NCBI GenBank assembly: GCA_022563055.1
Contig: JADFOB010000112.1
Coordinates: forward strand, 1-5,593
Length of the DNA: 5,593 nt
Origin: Planctomycetota bacterium
Lineage (GTDB): Bacteria > Planctomycetota > Phycisphaerae > UBA1845
Direction: 5' to 3'
Under the pieces are notes generated by a model that was given only the letters and a program-made list of their open reading frames with translations, did not search any database and had not been told where the DNA came from. Position 1 is the stretch's first letter. Each line of letters opens with the position of its first letter. The translations under genes were made by a program, and so were the position numbers. Shown here in pieces: positions 1 through 5,407 of the stretch.

Positions 1-2
1 AG

Positions 3-566
3 GACCACCTCCGGGACGGCTATCCGGACAAGACGAATGCCCCCTATGGCATAGCCAAGCGGGCGCTGGGCGTGATGCTCGATGCCTACCGGGAGCAGTA
101 TGATTTCAAGGGAATCTATCTGATCCCGGCGAATCTCTTTGGCCCGGAGGACAACTTCAACCTCGAGACGTCGCACGTCATTCCCGCGTTGATCCGGAAG
201 TTCTGTGACGCCGTCGACAACGACATCCAAGCCGTCCGGTGCTGGGGTAGCGGGAAGGTGACCCGGGAGTTTCTCTATGTCGATGACGCCGCGGAGGCCA
301 TCGTCACCGCGACCTCACGCTACGATGGACCCCAAGCCATCAATCTGGGCACGGGCCGCGATATCTCGATCGCCGACCTGGCGACGCTGATCGCGAAGCT
401 GTGCGGGTTTCACGGCAAGATCATCTGGGACACCTCGCGACCCGACGGTCAGCGGTATCGCCAACTGGACACCCGCCTCGCGTCTCGGCTACTGCACTGG
501 CAGGCGAAGGTCGACCTGGAAGAGGGGCTCGGGCGAACGCTTGCGTGGTGGCGGTCCCAGCAGTGA
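3..566 (+). CDS. fcl: GDP-L-fucose synthase, C-terminal part (5' truncated by window edge)
   Basis: Fcl is an NADP(H)-dependent epimerase-reductase of the extended SDR family. It converts GDP-4-keto-6-deoxy-D-mannose to GDP-L-fucose in the cytoplasm, for fucose-containing surface polysaccharides. The frame is open from the first bases, and 187 residues are present of the usual ~320; the N-terminal Rossmann part with the GxxGxxG motif lies outside the window. The catalytic Tyr-xxx-Lys pair is visible as APYGIAKR (Tyr codon 45-47, Lys codon 57-59). It is followed by family blocks PANLFGPEDNF, ETSHVIPALIRKF (the conserved His, codon 174-176), CWGSGKVTREFLYVDD and INLGTG. The C terminus PDGQRYRQLD...WW is family-like and complete, ending at TGA 564-566. 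Another sugar-nucleotide epimerase is possible, but the SHVIPALIRKF and WGSGxxxREFL blocks favour Fcl. A polysaccharide cluster probably lies to the left. Confidence 0.9.
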   Translation, partial: DHLRDGYPDKTNAPYGIAKRALGVMLDAYREQYDFKGIYLIPANLFGPEDNFNLETSHVIPALIRKFCDAVDNDIQAVRCWGSGKVTREFLYVDDAAEAIVTATSRYDGPQAINLGTGRDISIADLATLIAKLCGFHGKIIWDTSRPDGQRYRQLDTRLASRLLHWQAKVDLEEGLGRTLAWWRSQQ

Positions 567-652
567 AGATCGTCGGCGTCGTTGCAGAGGATGAGCCCCG
601 CGACCATGTAAGGCACGGTTACAAGCCTAGTGCTTTGTCATGCTTGTTCTGA
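563..652 (+). pseudogene. possible remnant of a gene coupled to fcl (29 codons)
   Basis: A GTG overlaps the fcl stop in the arrangement GTGA (563-566), the usual geometry of translationally coupled genes. It opens a frame reading MKIVGVVAEDEPRDHV, then ends at TGA 650-652, just before the hairpin repeats. The first residues look like the beta-strand start of a Rossmann or glycosyltransferase-type protein, but nothing after residue ~20 is recognisable. It may be the 5' end of a next polysaccharide gene cut off by a deletion or repeat insertion, or chance. The family is not recognised, and the call rests only on the coupling geometry and the N-terminal look. Confidence 0.25.
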
Positions 653-665
653 CGAGTTGGCTGAC

Positions 666-739
666 CCGTATGTAGCCCAGCCGCCCTCGGCTGGGAGTCT
701 GCCGTATGTGGCCCAGCCGCCCTCGGCTGGGATTCTGCC
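666..739. repeat. two tandem copies of a 36-bp hairpin repeat
   Basis: Two units with a 36-base period differ at only two positions (674 A versus 710 G; 697 G versus 733 T). Each contains the perfect 8-bp stem CCCAGCCG / CGGCTGGG closing a CCCT loop: 676-683/688-695 in copy one and 712-719/724-731 in copy two. Translated on the + strand, the unit reads VAQPPSAG. From memory, such units are frequent in planctomycete intergenic regions, but that link was not searched. They resemble REP-type palindromic elements. They could act as weak transcription boundaries or as mobile palindromes. Confidence 0.85.
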
Positions 740-767
740 CAGACACAGCGTCTGCCCAGACACAGCG
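734..767. repeat. perfect 17-bp tandem duplication
   Basis: TCTGCCCAGACACAGCG occurs at 734-750 and again immediately at 751-767 with no mismatch. The first copy begins inside the tail of the second hairpin repeat, and the second copy supplies the left arm of the third hairpin. This looks like a slippage duplication or a junction left by movement of the hairpin elements. Confidence 0.85.
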
Positions 768-780
768 GAGGGCCGCTGTG
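761..780. repeat. third hairpin, inverted relative to the first two
   Basis: The perfect 8-bp stem CACAGCGG / CCGCTGTG closes the loop AGGG, which is the complement of the CCCT loop of the other two hairpins. Read on the - strand, this copy matches them at all but two stem base pairs, and both differences are compensated (C-G to A-T; C-G to G-C). It is therefore most likely a diverged family member in the opposite orientation. Confidence 0.75.
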
Positions 781-836
781 CCACACGGACCAGCCCATCA
801 GACCATTCCTGACAGAGCACGGGACAGGTTTTCAGC

Positions 837-865
837 TTGTCGCCCTTCAATACCGGTCTTACAAT
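837..865 (+). promoter_or_regulatory. candidate sigma70-type promoter of the NfeD-FloA operon
   Basis: A -35-like TTGTCG (837-842) and a -10-like TACAAT (860-865; one mismatch to TATAAT) are separated by exactly 17 bases. Transcription would begin near 872, giving a leader of about 65 bases before the GTG at 937. The position, between the repeat cluster and the first gene of the operon, fits. It was found by eye only. Confidence 0.45.
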
Positions 866-924
866 CTGTTGGGAAATTGTACGGTCCGCGTCAGACGGGC
901 TGACGGTGTCGTTGTGCGCTTTGT

Positions 925-930
925 GAGGTG
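925..930 (+). promoter_or_regulatory. Shine-Dalgarno sequence that decides the NfeD start
   Basis: GAGGTG lies 6 bases before GTG 937. The alternative GTG at 928 falls inside this motif and has no spaced ribosome-binding site of its own, so 937 is preferred. Confidence 0.6.
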
Positions 931-936
931 CCTTGC

Positions 937-2835
937 GTGACAGGTGGTTATTTGGCCATCCAACGTGGTAGCAACCCAACACGTTCGGGTTGGTGCTGCG
1001 TCGATCTTCTGCCGCTGGTTGCGGTCCTGGCGGGCGTCTTAATCCTGCTGCCATCTTCCGGTGCGCCGGTGGCTCAACAGGAGCAGGCTGACGAACCGGG
1101 CACTTCGCAGATCAAGACGGATCCCGACCACAGTGCGTCTGACGAAGTTACGGCGGACGATTCCGATACGGAAGATCAAGCTGCGGAAGGTCTCTTGGAC
1201 GAGGCGGTCGACAGCGGCGTCGGCGCGATTCTCCAACTGCAAGGCATGATTACCGACGTCATGCTCGAGAGCCTGCGACGGCGCATCGAGGAAGCGCAAG
1301 AGCAAGGGGCTACGGTCATCATCTTCGATATGGACACACCCGGCGGTCTGGTGACTAGCTCGATCGCGATCGCCGATTTGATCAAGAACCTCCAGGGTGT
1401 CAAAACCGTGGCATGGGTGAATCCCAATGCGCATTCCGGCGGCTCGATCGTGGCGGTCGCCTGCGACGAGATTGTCATGGCACGTTCGTCGCGTATCGGG
1501 GATTCGCAAGTCATCATGGGCGGACCGGGTGGAGCGACAGCCGTTCCCGAAGAACTGCAAGCCAAGGCCTATACGCCCGTGCTCGCGGAGTTTCGGGCAT
1601 CGGCGAGACTGCGCGGATACGACCAGGTGCTTTGCGAAGCCTTTGTCTTGCCGCAGCGCGAGGTGTGGTGGCTCGAGAACGTCGAAACCGGCGAGCGGGA
1701 GTTCGTTTTCCGCGACGAGAAACTCCGGCGTTTCGGTGAACACGAGGATCCCCCTAAGCACAAGGATCCCGAGAACAAGACGGAGGTCGACAGCGCCGAC
1801 GCCGAGATGGTCGACGCTTCCGACGAGGCGGATGGTGCCCAAACCACGGAATCTCCGTTGGACACTGACCGCGCCGACCCAGAGTGGAGGCTCGTGGAGA
1901 AGTACTACGATCCCCTCTTGGAGATGGAGGTCGACACGCTTCAGCCGGTCGTGCGAGACGATCAACTGCTCGAGATGTCAGCCGGCGAAGCGCAGGCCTA
2001 TGGCTTTAGCAAGGGTATCGTCACCGGTGAGAGCGACCTCCGCGCCAGGTATGACCTTGGAAAAGTCGTTCACTTTTCACCAAGCTGGTCCGAATCGCTG
2101 GCCTATTGGCTCACGTCGATGTACGTTCGGGCATTCCTGATGATTATCATTATGCTCGGCGCGTACGTCGAGTTCCACACGCCGGGTGTCGGCGTGCCGG
2201 GACTTGTCGCGCTCATTACGTTGGCCATCTTCGTTGGGGCGCCTTACCTGACCGGTCTTGCCAACGTGTGGGAGATTCTTCTTATCGCCCTTGGGGTGCT
2301 GCTTATCGCTGTGGAAGTATTCGTCATTCCCGGTTTCGGTGTGGCCGGTATCGCCGGCGTGGTTTTTCTGATCGTCGGGTTGCTCGCTACCTTCATCCCA
2401 GAGGAACCGGGTCGATCCTTCCCGCTCTACATCCCGTCACTGCCGTCCACGCTGGCGGCGCTTCGGGGAGCCGTGGTCACGCTGGTCTCGTCGATGCTCG
2501 CGTCTATCGTGGGCATGATCCTGCTGAGTCGTTTCCTTCCCAAGACCCCGCTGTTTCGTGCCTTCGTTCCGGCGAACCCCACGCCGTCGCAAGTGGCTCC
2601 GGATGATGTCTATCGTGGCGCGGCACGCGTGGGAGACCTCGGTATGGCGCAGGGTCCACTCCATCCGGCCGGCAAGGCGATGTTCGGATCGGTCTTGGTC
2701 GACGTTGTGAGTCAGGGCGGGTATCTTGCAGCCGACACGCGGATCGAAGTTGTCGAGCGGCGTGGAAACCGCGTTGTGGTCCGGGCGGCGCGACGACAGA
2801 GCCCGGACGAATCATCGAGTTCCAGCGATGCCTGA
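937..2835 (+). CDS. long NfeD-family membrane protein with ClpP-like serine protease domain
   Basis: This is a 632-residue protein of the long NfeD class (COG1030-like). The GTG start was chosen for the SD at 925-930. An N-terminal signal or anchor segment (~22-42, LLPLVAVLAGVLILL) is followed by an acidic linker (~47-92). The ClpP-fold protease domain (~97-215) shows DMDTPGG (131-137), the probable nucleophile Ser167 in AHSGGS, and the probable base Lys210 in QAKAY. Their 43-residue spacing is close to the Ser97/Lys138 dyad I recall for archaeal PH1510. After it comes an unusually long, acidic, low-complexity insertion (~240-345), then the family motif SAGEAQAYGFSKGIV. Four or five membrane segments follow (about 399-411, 421-438, 445-464, 469-486, 504-525). 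A C-terminal NfeD OB-fold (~560-616, GPLHPAGKAMFG) and a Ser/Asp-rich tail complete it. The protease side is probably extracytoplasmic. Such enzymes are thought to act with flotillin or stomatin partners, and a FloA lies downstream. Confidence 0.9.
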   Translation: MTGGYLAIQRGSNPTRSGWCCVDLLPLVAVLAGVLILLPSSGAPVAQQEQADEPGTSQIKTDPDHSASDEVTADDSDTEDQAAEGLLDEAVDSGVGAILQLQGMITDVMLESLRRRIEEAQEQGATVIIFDMDTPGGLVTSSIAIADLIKNLQGVKTVAWVNPNAHSGGSIVAVACDEIVMARSSRIGDSQVIMGGPGGATAVPEELQAKAYTPVLAEFRASARLRGYDQVLCEAFVLPQREVWWLENVETGEREFVFRDEKLRRFGEHEDPPKHKDPENKTEVDSADAEMVDASDEADGAQTTESPLDTDRADPEWRLVEKYYDPLLEMEVDTLQPVVRDDQLLEMSAGEAQAYGFSKGIVTGESDLRARYDLGKVVHFSPSWSESLAYWLTSMYVRAFLMIIIMLGAYVEFHTPGVGVPGLVALITLAIFVGAPYLTGLANVWEILLIALGVLLIAVEVFVIPGFGVAGIAGVVFLIVGLLATFIPEEPGRSFPLYIPSLPSTLAALRGAVVTLVSSMLASIVGMILLSRFLPKTPLFRAFVPANPTPSQVAPDDVYRGAARVGDLGMAQGPLHPAGKAMFGSVLVDVVSQGGYLAADTRIEVVERRGNRVVVRAARRQSPDESSSSSDA

Positions 2836-3319
2836 CGTCGGGGTTCTGATCCTGCTCTTTGCGCTCGGCGCTCTCGCCCTGACCGCGGAGATTTTCATCC
2901 CGTCGCAGGGTGTGCTGACCCTGGCCGGCTTGGGCTTTCTGGTCGCCGGAATCGTCCGAACCTTCCAGGATATCGGGCACGGGGCCGGTGTGGTCGCCGT
3001 CTTCGCCTGCCTGGTGTTCGTGCCGACCCTGGCGTTCGTCTCTGTGAAGTACTGGCGGCGTACGCTGATCGGGCGGATGATTGCCCCGCCCAATCCCATC
3101 CTCACGTTGGCGGACACGTCCGTTCCCGTCCAAGAGATTAACGCCATGATCGGACAGACGGGCAAGACCCTGTCGCCACTACGACCGGTTGGTATTTGCG
3201 AATTCAACGGCCGGCGCGTGTCCTGCATCGCCAGATTCGGTATGATCGAGTCGGGCGTCACGGTCGAGGGCGTCGGAATGACCGGGGCCAATCTGGCCGT
3301 CGTGGAGAAGAAGGTATAG
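2828..3319 (+). CDS. short NfeD-like membrane protein (163 aa)
   Basis: This is a short-form NfeD protein without a protease domain. Hydrophobic segments lie at about 4-22, 28-44 and 53-73, followed by a cytoplasmic-type linker and an OB-fold NfeD domain at about 107-160 ([16 protein letters not shown]...[18 protein letters not shown]). The ATG at 2828 overlaps the end of the upstream gene by 8 bases, which implies translational coupling. A longer frame beginning at 2726 is rejected because it would lie within the upstream OB-fold coding sequence, and the 2828 start leads straight into the membrane segment. No strong SD is visible, which also fits coupling. Short NfeD proteins typically pair with flotillins, and their OB domain is thought to mediate the contact. 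The presence of both long and short forms next to floA suggests one membrane-microdomain complex. Confidence 0.88.
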   Translation: MPDVGVLILLFALGALALTAEIFIPSQGVLTLAGLGFLVAGIVRTFQDIGHGAGVVAVFACLVFVPTLAFVSVKYWRRTLIGRMIAPPNPILTLADTSVPVQEINAMIGQTGKTLSPLRPVGICEFNGRRVSCIARFGMIESGVTVEGVGMTGANLAVVEKKV

Positions 3320-3390
3320 CAAGACCGGTGGCTGCGGACGTTTTGCCGGGTGTGGATTCGGCGCCGTGTCCCGTGGCCCCAACCGGATCG

Positions 3391-3396
3391 AAAGGA
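3391..3396 (+). promoter_or_regulatory. Shine-Dalgarno sequence for floA
   Basis: AAAGGA lies 8 bases before ATG 3405. It supports this start over the upstream in-frame GTG at 3366, whose predicted 13 extra residues ([12 protein letters not shown]) are basic and not family-like. Confidence 0.6.
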
Positions 3397-3404
3397 TTCG
3401 TGTG

Positions 3405-4745
3405 ATGGCTTTGAGTACGTTGTTGGCTGCGCAATCGTCGTTTTTCACCTCTTTTTGGTTCTGGGGGATTCTGGGCGCTGTCCTCCTGGTCGTGTTGTTC
3501 ATCGTCGCGCAGTTCTTTGGGTTATGGCTACAGGCTTACATGAGCAACGCCGGCGTAACCTTCGCGGATCTGGTCGGGATGAAACTGCGCAAGGTCGATT
3601 CGAGGATGATCGTCATCACGAAAATCCAGCTCGTCAAGGCAGGGATCCAGGGCGTCACCGCCAACGATCTTGAAAGTCATTACCTCGCCGGGGGGCGCGT
3701 GGTCAACGTCGCTCGCGCCATGATCGCTGCCAACCGGGCGGCGATCGATCTGGACTGGAAGAAGGGATGCGCCATCGACCTGGCCGGGCGCGACATCCTC
3801 GACGCCGTTGGCACGAGCGTGAACCCCAAAGTCATCGACTGCCCAAACCCGGAGCGTGGGAAGACGACGATCGACGCCGTGGCCAAGGACGGCATTCAGC
3901 TCAAGGCCAAGGCCCGTGTCACGGTGCGCACCAACATCGGTCAGCTTATCGGCGGCGCTACCGAGGAGACCGTGATCGCCCGCGTCGGCGAAGCCATCGT
4001 CAGCGCGATCGGTTCCGCCACGTCGCACAAGGAGGTGCTGGCCGACCCCGACCGAATTACCACGGCGGTTCTCGCAAAGGGCTTGGACTCCGGAACAGCT
4101 TTTGAAATCCTTTCGATCGATATTGCCGACATAGATGTCGGTAGCAACATCGGCGCCAAGCTCCAGGCGGATCAGGCGGACGCGGACAAACGGCGTTACC
4201 AGGCGGAGGCGGAGAAACGCCGCGCCATGGCCATCGCCGCCGCCGAGGAAAACCGGGCCAAGATCGAGAACAACCGCGCGCTGGTCGTGCTCGCCGAGGC
4301 GGAGGTGCCCAAGGCCATGGCCCAGGCGGGTCGGCTGGGCCTTCCCTATCTGGCTTCGCCGATCGAGTCCTGGTCGCGGTTGGAAGAGAACCATGCCCGC
4401 CACCGCGAGGCCTGCGACGCCGCCGGCAAGCCCGTGCCCGACGTGGTTCCCATCATGCGGACGATCTTCGTGCACGAGAACCCGGCGACCCTCGACCGTG
4501 CGCGCCAAGCGCTCGAAGCCCAGGCGGCGGCCATGGCTCGCTCGGGTCGGTCGATTCCCCGCGACGGCGCTGTCGCCCTCGAAGATTGGGCCCTGGTCGG
4601 TGAGCCCAAGCAGGTCGCCGACGACATCGCCCGCTACCGCGAACGTTTCGGCATGACCCACCTGATCGCGCGTTCGCCGATTCCGGGCGTCGAACCGGCG
4701 GAACTCGAGGCGTCGCTCGAGCTCATGTCCGGGCTGGCGTCGTAG
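3405..4745 (+). CDS. floA: FloA-type flotillin fused in frame to the C-terminal part of a luciferase-like monooxygenase
   Basis: Residues 1-308 of 446 are a clear FloA (YqfA-type bacterial flotillin), a scaffold of ordered membrane domains. There is one N-terminal membrane segment (~17-45), then GMKLRKV and an SPFH domain (~58-250) with [40 protein letters not shown] (225 onward) and [17 protein letters not shown] charged coiled-coil region follows, up to [12 protein letters not shown] (about 296-308). FloA normally continues ~25 residues with a SGNLGxMDYY-like tail and stops near 330. Here that tail is absent. The frame instead continues as [15 protein letters not shown]..., then [19 protein letters not shown] and [20 protein letters not shown], which is the C-terminal region of an F420/flavin-type LLM. 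The LLM N-terminal half is missing, so a functional oxidoreductase is not expected from this chain. It could be a true fusion, a deletion product or an assembly chimera. Confidence 0.85.
   Translation: MALSTLLAAQSSFFTSFWFWGILGAVLLVVLFIVAQFFGLWLQAYMSNAGVTFADLVGMKLRKVDSRMIVITKIQLVKAGIQGVTANDLESHYLAGGRVVNVARAMIAANRAAIDLDWKKGCAIDLAGRDILDAVGTSVNPKVIDCPNPERGKTTIDAVAKDGIQLKAKARVTVRTNIGQLIGGATEETVIARVGEAIVSAIGSATSHKEVLADPDRITTAVLAKGLDSGTAFEILSIDIADIDVGSNIGAKLQADQADADKRRYQAEAEKRRAMAIAAAEENRAKIENNRALVVLAEAEVPKAMAQAGRLGLPYLASPIESWSRLEENHARHREACDAAGKPVPDVVPIMRTIFVHENPATLDRARQALEAQAAAMARSGRSIPRDGAVALEDWALVGEPKQVADDIARYRERFGMTHLIARSPIPGVEPAELEASLELMSGLAS
4329..4745 (+). other. C-terminal module of a luciferase-like monooxygenase within the floA reading frame
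   Basis: This stretch encodes residues 309-446 of the fused frame. The family pattern is: [25 protein letters not shown] (helix after the 'LG' strand), [20 protein letters not shown] (a strand plus the usual post-Arg helix), then a linker and [25 protein letters not shown]. The GxPxxVAxxIxxYxxxFGxxHLI signature is characteristic of the last beta-alpha units of the LLM TIM barrel. The end, [18 protein letters not shown], also fits a natural LLM C terminus, so the 3' end of this gene is intact and only its 5' part has been replaced. The substrate and subfamily cannot be told from this fragment. Confidence 0.75.
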
Positions 4746-4815
4746 TTTCAGGGGACGTTGTTTGGAGTTTGCTGTTTCTAGGGGCGGGCGTCGTCACTCG
4801 AAGCTGGGCAAGCAC

Positions 4816-4834
4816 CCAACCGCGTCCCGGTTGG
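4816..4834 (-). terminator. possible hairpin terminator downstream of arsI
   Basis: The perfect 7-bp stem CCAACCG / CGGTTGG (4816-4822 and 4828-4834) with a 5-base loop sits 6 bases past the arsI stop codon. On the - strand the bases after the stem lack a good T-run, so an intrinsic terminator is only possible. Because the hairpin lies between two converging genes, it could serve both strands. Confidence 0.35.
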
Positions 4835-4840
4835 CCCCGG

Positions 4841-5278
4841 CTAGGCGCAACAGCCGCCCGTCGGTGCGGGGCCCTGCTGCTTCGACTCGGGGATTTCCGA
4901 CGGCTTTCCAAAGGTCTCCGAGTCTTCGAGGACGCGGTACCACTCCCAGCGCAAGCCCTGCGGGTCGCTCGACCAGACCTTGTCCTGGGTCGCGTAGCAG
5001 CAGGTGCTCGCGTCTTCGACCTGCTCGGCCAGGCCCGCGGCCTTGAGGCGTTCGGTGGCCCGTGAGACGTCTTCGGCCTCGAAGACCTCGACGCCCAGGT
5101 GGTTGAGCCGTTCGCTTGCGCCCGGGTTCTCGAAGAGCACCAGCTTGAGCGGTGGGCTCTCCAGCGTGAAGTTGGCATAGCCGGGCTTGCGCTTGTTGAC
5201 GGAGGTATCGAAGAGCTTCGAGTAGAAGTCGATGGCCTTCTCCAGGTCGTCGACGTTGAGGGCGAGTTGGAGTCGCAT
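4841..5278 (-). CDS. arsI: ArsI/CadI-type VOC-fold C-As lyase (organoarsenical resistance)
   Basis: ArsI is an Fe(II)-dependent dioxygenase-like enzyme of the glyoxalase/VOC fold that breaks the C-As bond of trivalent organoarsenicals. The protein has 145 residues, the usual size. The probable metal ligands Gln4 (LQLAL), His60 (LNHLGVEV) and Glu112 (LRWEWY) have spacings very near those I recall for characterised ArsI. The substrate-binding vicinal cysteines are Cys93-Cys94 in STCCYATQDKVW, followed by DPQG. The tail ends in GGCCA, adding a second vicinal Cys pair. The ATG at 5278 is chosen for its strong SD and because upstream codons in the same frame merely read through a 15-base repeat. 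A gene for an ArsR-type repressor is divergent, and the shared region carries a promoter with an operator-like dyad. A cadmium-induced CadI label is the alternative name for the same family. Confidence 0.9.
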   Translation of the reverse strand: MRLQLALNVDDLEKAIDFYSKLFDTSVNKRKPGYANFTLESPPLKLVLFENPGASERLNHLGVEVFEAEDVSRATERLKAAGLAEQVEDASTCCYATQDKVWSSDPQGLRWEWYRVLEDSETFGKPSEIPESKQQGPAPTGGCCA

Positions 5279-5285
5279 GACGGGT

Positions 5286-5294
5286 CTTCCTTCC
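5286..5294 (-). promoter_or_regulatory. strong Shine-Dalgarno sequence of arsI
   Basis: On the - strand, GGAAGGAAG lies 7 bases before the ATG at 5278. It fixes the arsI start there rather than at the further upstream in-frame ATG. Confidence 0.75.
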
Positions 5295-5300
5295 CGATTC

Positions 5301-5329
5301 GATTCGACCGGGCGCGATTCGACCGGGCG
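5301..5329. repeat. 15-bp direct repeat in the arsI leader
   Basis: GATTCGACCGGGCG occurs at 5301-5314 and 5316-5329 without mismatch, and a partial GATTC precedes it at 5296-5300. It lies in the untranslated leader of arsI, between the promoter and the SD. No function is evident, and replication slippage would explain it. Confidence 0.7.
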
Positions 5330-5369
5330 GGTCGGGGCGCAGCTCAAACACATTGATCAACTTCGATGG

Positions 5370-5398
5370 ATTCTAGACATCGAATCGATATCTGTCAA
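5370..5398 (-). promoter_or_regulatory. arsI promoter, sigma70 type
   Basis: On the - strand, TTGACA (5398-5393, a perfect -35) and TAGAAT (5375-5370, one mismatch to TATAAT) are separated by exactly 17 bases. Transcription would begin near 5363, giving a leader of about 85 bases. This is the best promoter match noticed in the window. Confidence 0.75.
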
Positions 5399-5404
5399 TA
5401 TATT
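5374..5404 (+). promoter_or_regulatory. weak candidate promoter for arsR
   Basis: TAGACA (5374-5379, one mismatch to TTGACA) and TATATT (5399-5404, one mismatch to TATAAT) lie 19 bases apart, longer than ideal. They overlap the arsI promoter and the dyad, so one repressor site would control both directions. The predicted start of transcription would fall at or next to GTG 5408, implying a leaderless or nearly leaderless mRNA. Confidence 0.3.
5375..5393. promoter_or_regulatory. probable ArsR operator (19-bp inverted repeat)
   Basis: AGACATCGAATCGATATCT is an inverted repeat with 8 of 9 pairs matching around a central A. Its core, ATCGA-A-TCGAT (5379-5389), is perfect. It fills the whole 17-base spacer of the arsI promoter and touches both hexamers, so a dimeric repressor bound here would block RNA polymerase. 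ArsR/SmtB repressors bind such 12-2-12-like or shorter dyads, and an ArsR gene starts 15 bases to the right. Confidence 0.65.
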
Positions 5405-5407
5405 CCC

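Larger units (their letters stand above)
567..936. other. intergenic spacer with hairpin repeats and promoter
   Basis: About 370 bases separate fcl from the NfeD gene. The left part holds the short coupled reading frame, the middle (about 666-780) three small hairpins in tandem and inverted order, and the right part a sigma70-like promoter. A further small dyad, CGTCAG-ACGGG-CTGACG (889-905), lies in the expected 5' leader of the NfeD mRNA. It has no T-run and is not called a terminator. Short reading frames here that translate as YVAQPPSAG repeats are simply the hairpin repeats read as codons. No convincing intact gene is present. Confidence 0.7.

Noticed and set aside
666..739. Two 36-bp repeats as a CRISPR array
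   Set aside because: The copies abut with no spacer between them, each is a strong palindrome, and no cas genes are seen.
630..812. Small protein with YVAQPPSAG repeats
   Set aside because: It is only the hairpin repeat read as codons; there is no SD, and the composition follows the palindromes.
889..905. CGTCAG/CTGACG hairpin as a terminator
   Set aside because: It has a short stem, no T-run, and lies downstream of the candidate promoter in the leader of the NfeD gene.
1039..1965. 308-codon reading frame on the - strand
   Set aside because: It lies wholly inside the long NfeD gene, in antisense, and its His/Arg/Leu-rich translation matches no family. The + strand product has clear catalytic motifs.
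2726..2827. Longer N terminus for the short NfeD protein
   Set aside because: It would overlap the upstream OB-fold coding sequence by over 100 bases, and the added residues are basic and not membrane-like. ATG 2828 starts right at the first membrane segment.
3528..4661. 377-codon reading frame on the - strand opposite floA
   Set aside because: It is an antisense frame of a GC-rich gene. The + strand shows FloA and LLM motifs throughout, and the - strand product looks like a typical shadow.
4329..4745. A complete LLM enzyme
   Set aside because: Only about 138 residues of a family usually ~300 or longer are present, and the N-terminal barrel half is absent, so a functional oxidoreductase is not expected from this part alone.
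5279..5353. Longer N terminus for ArsI
   Set aside because: The added residues read through a 15-bp direct repeat (RPVES twice). The ATG at 5278 has a strong SD and matches the family start.
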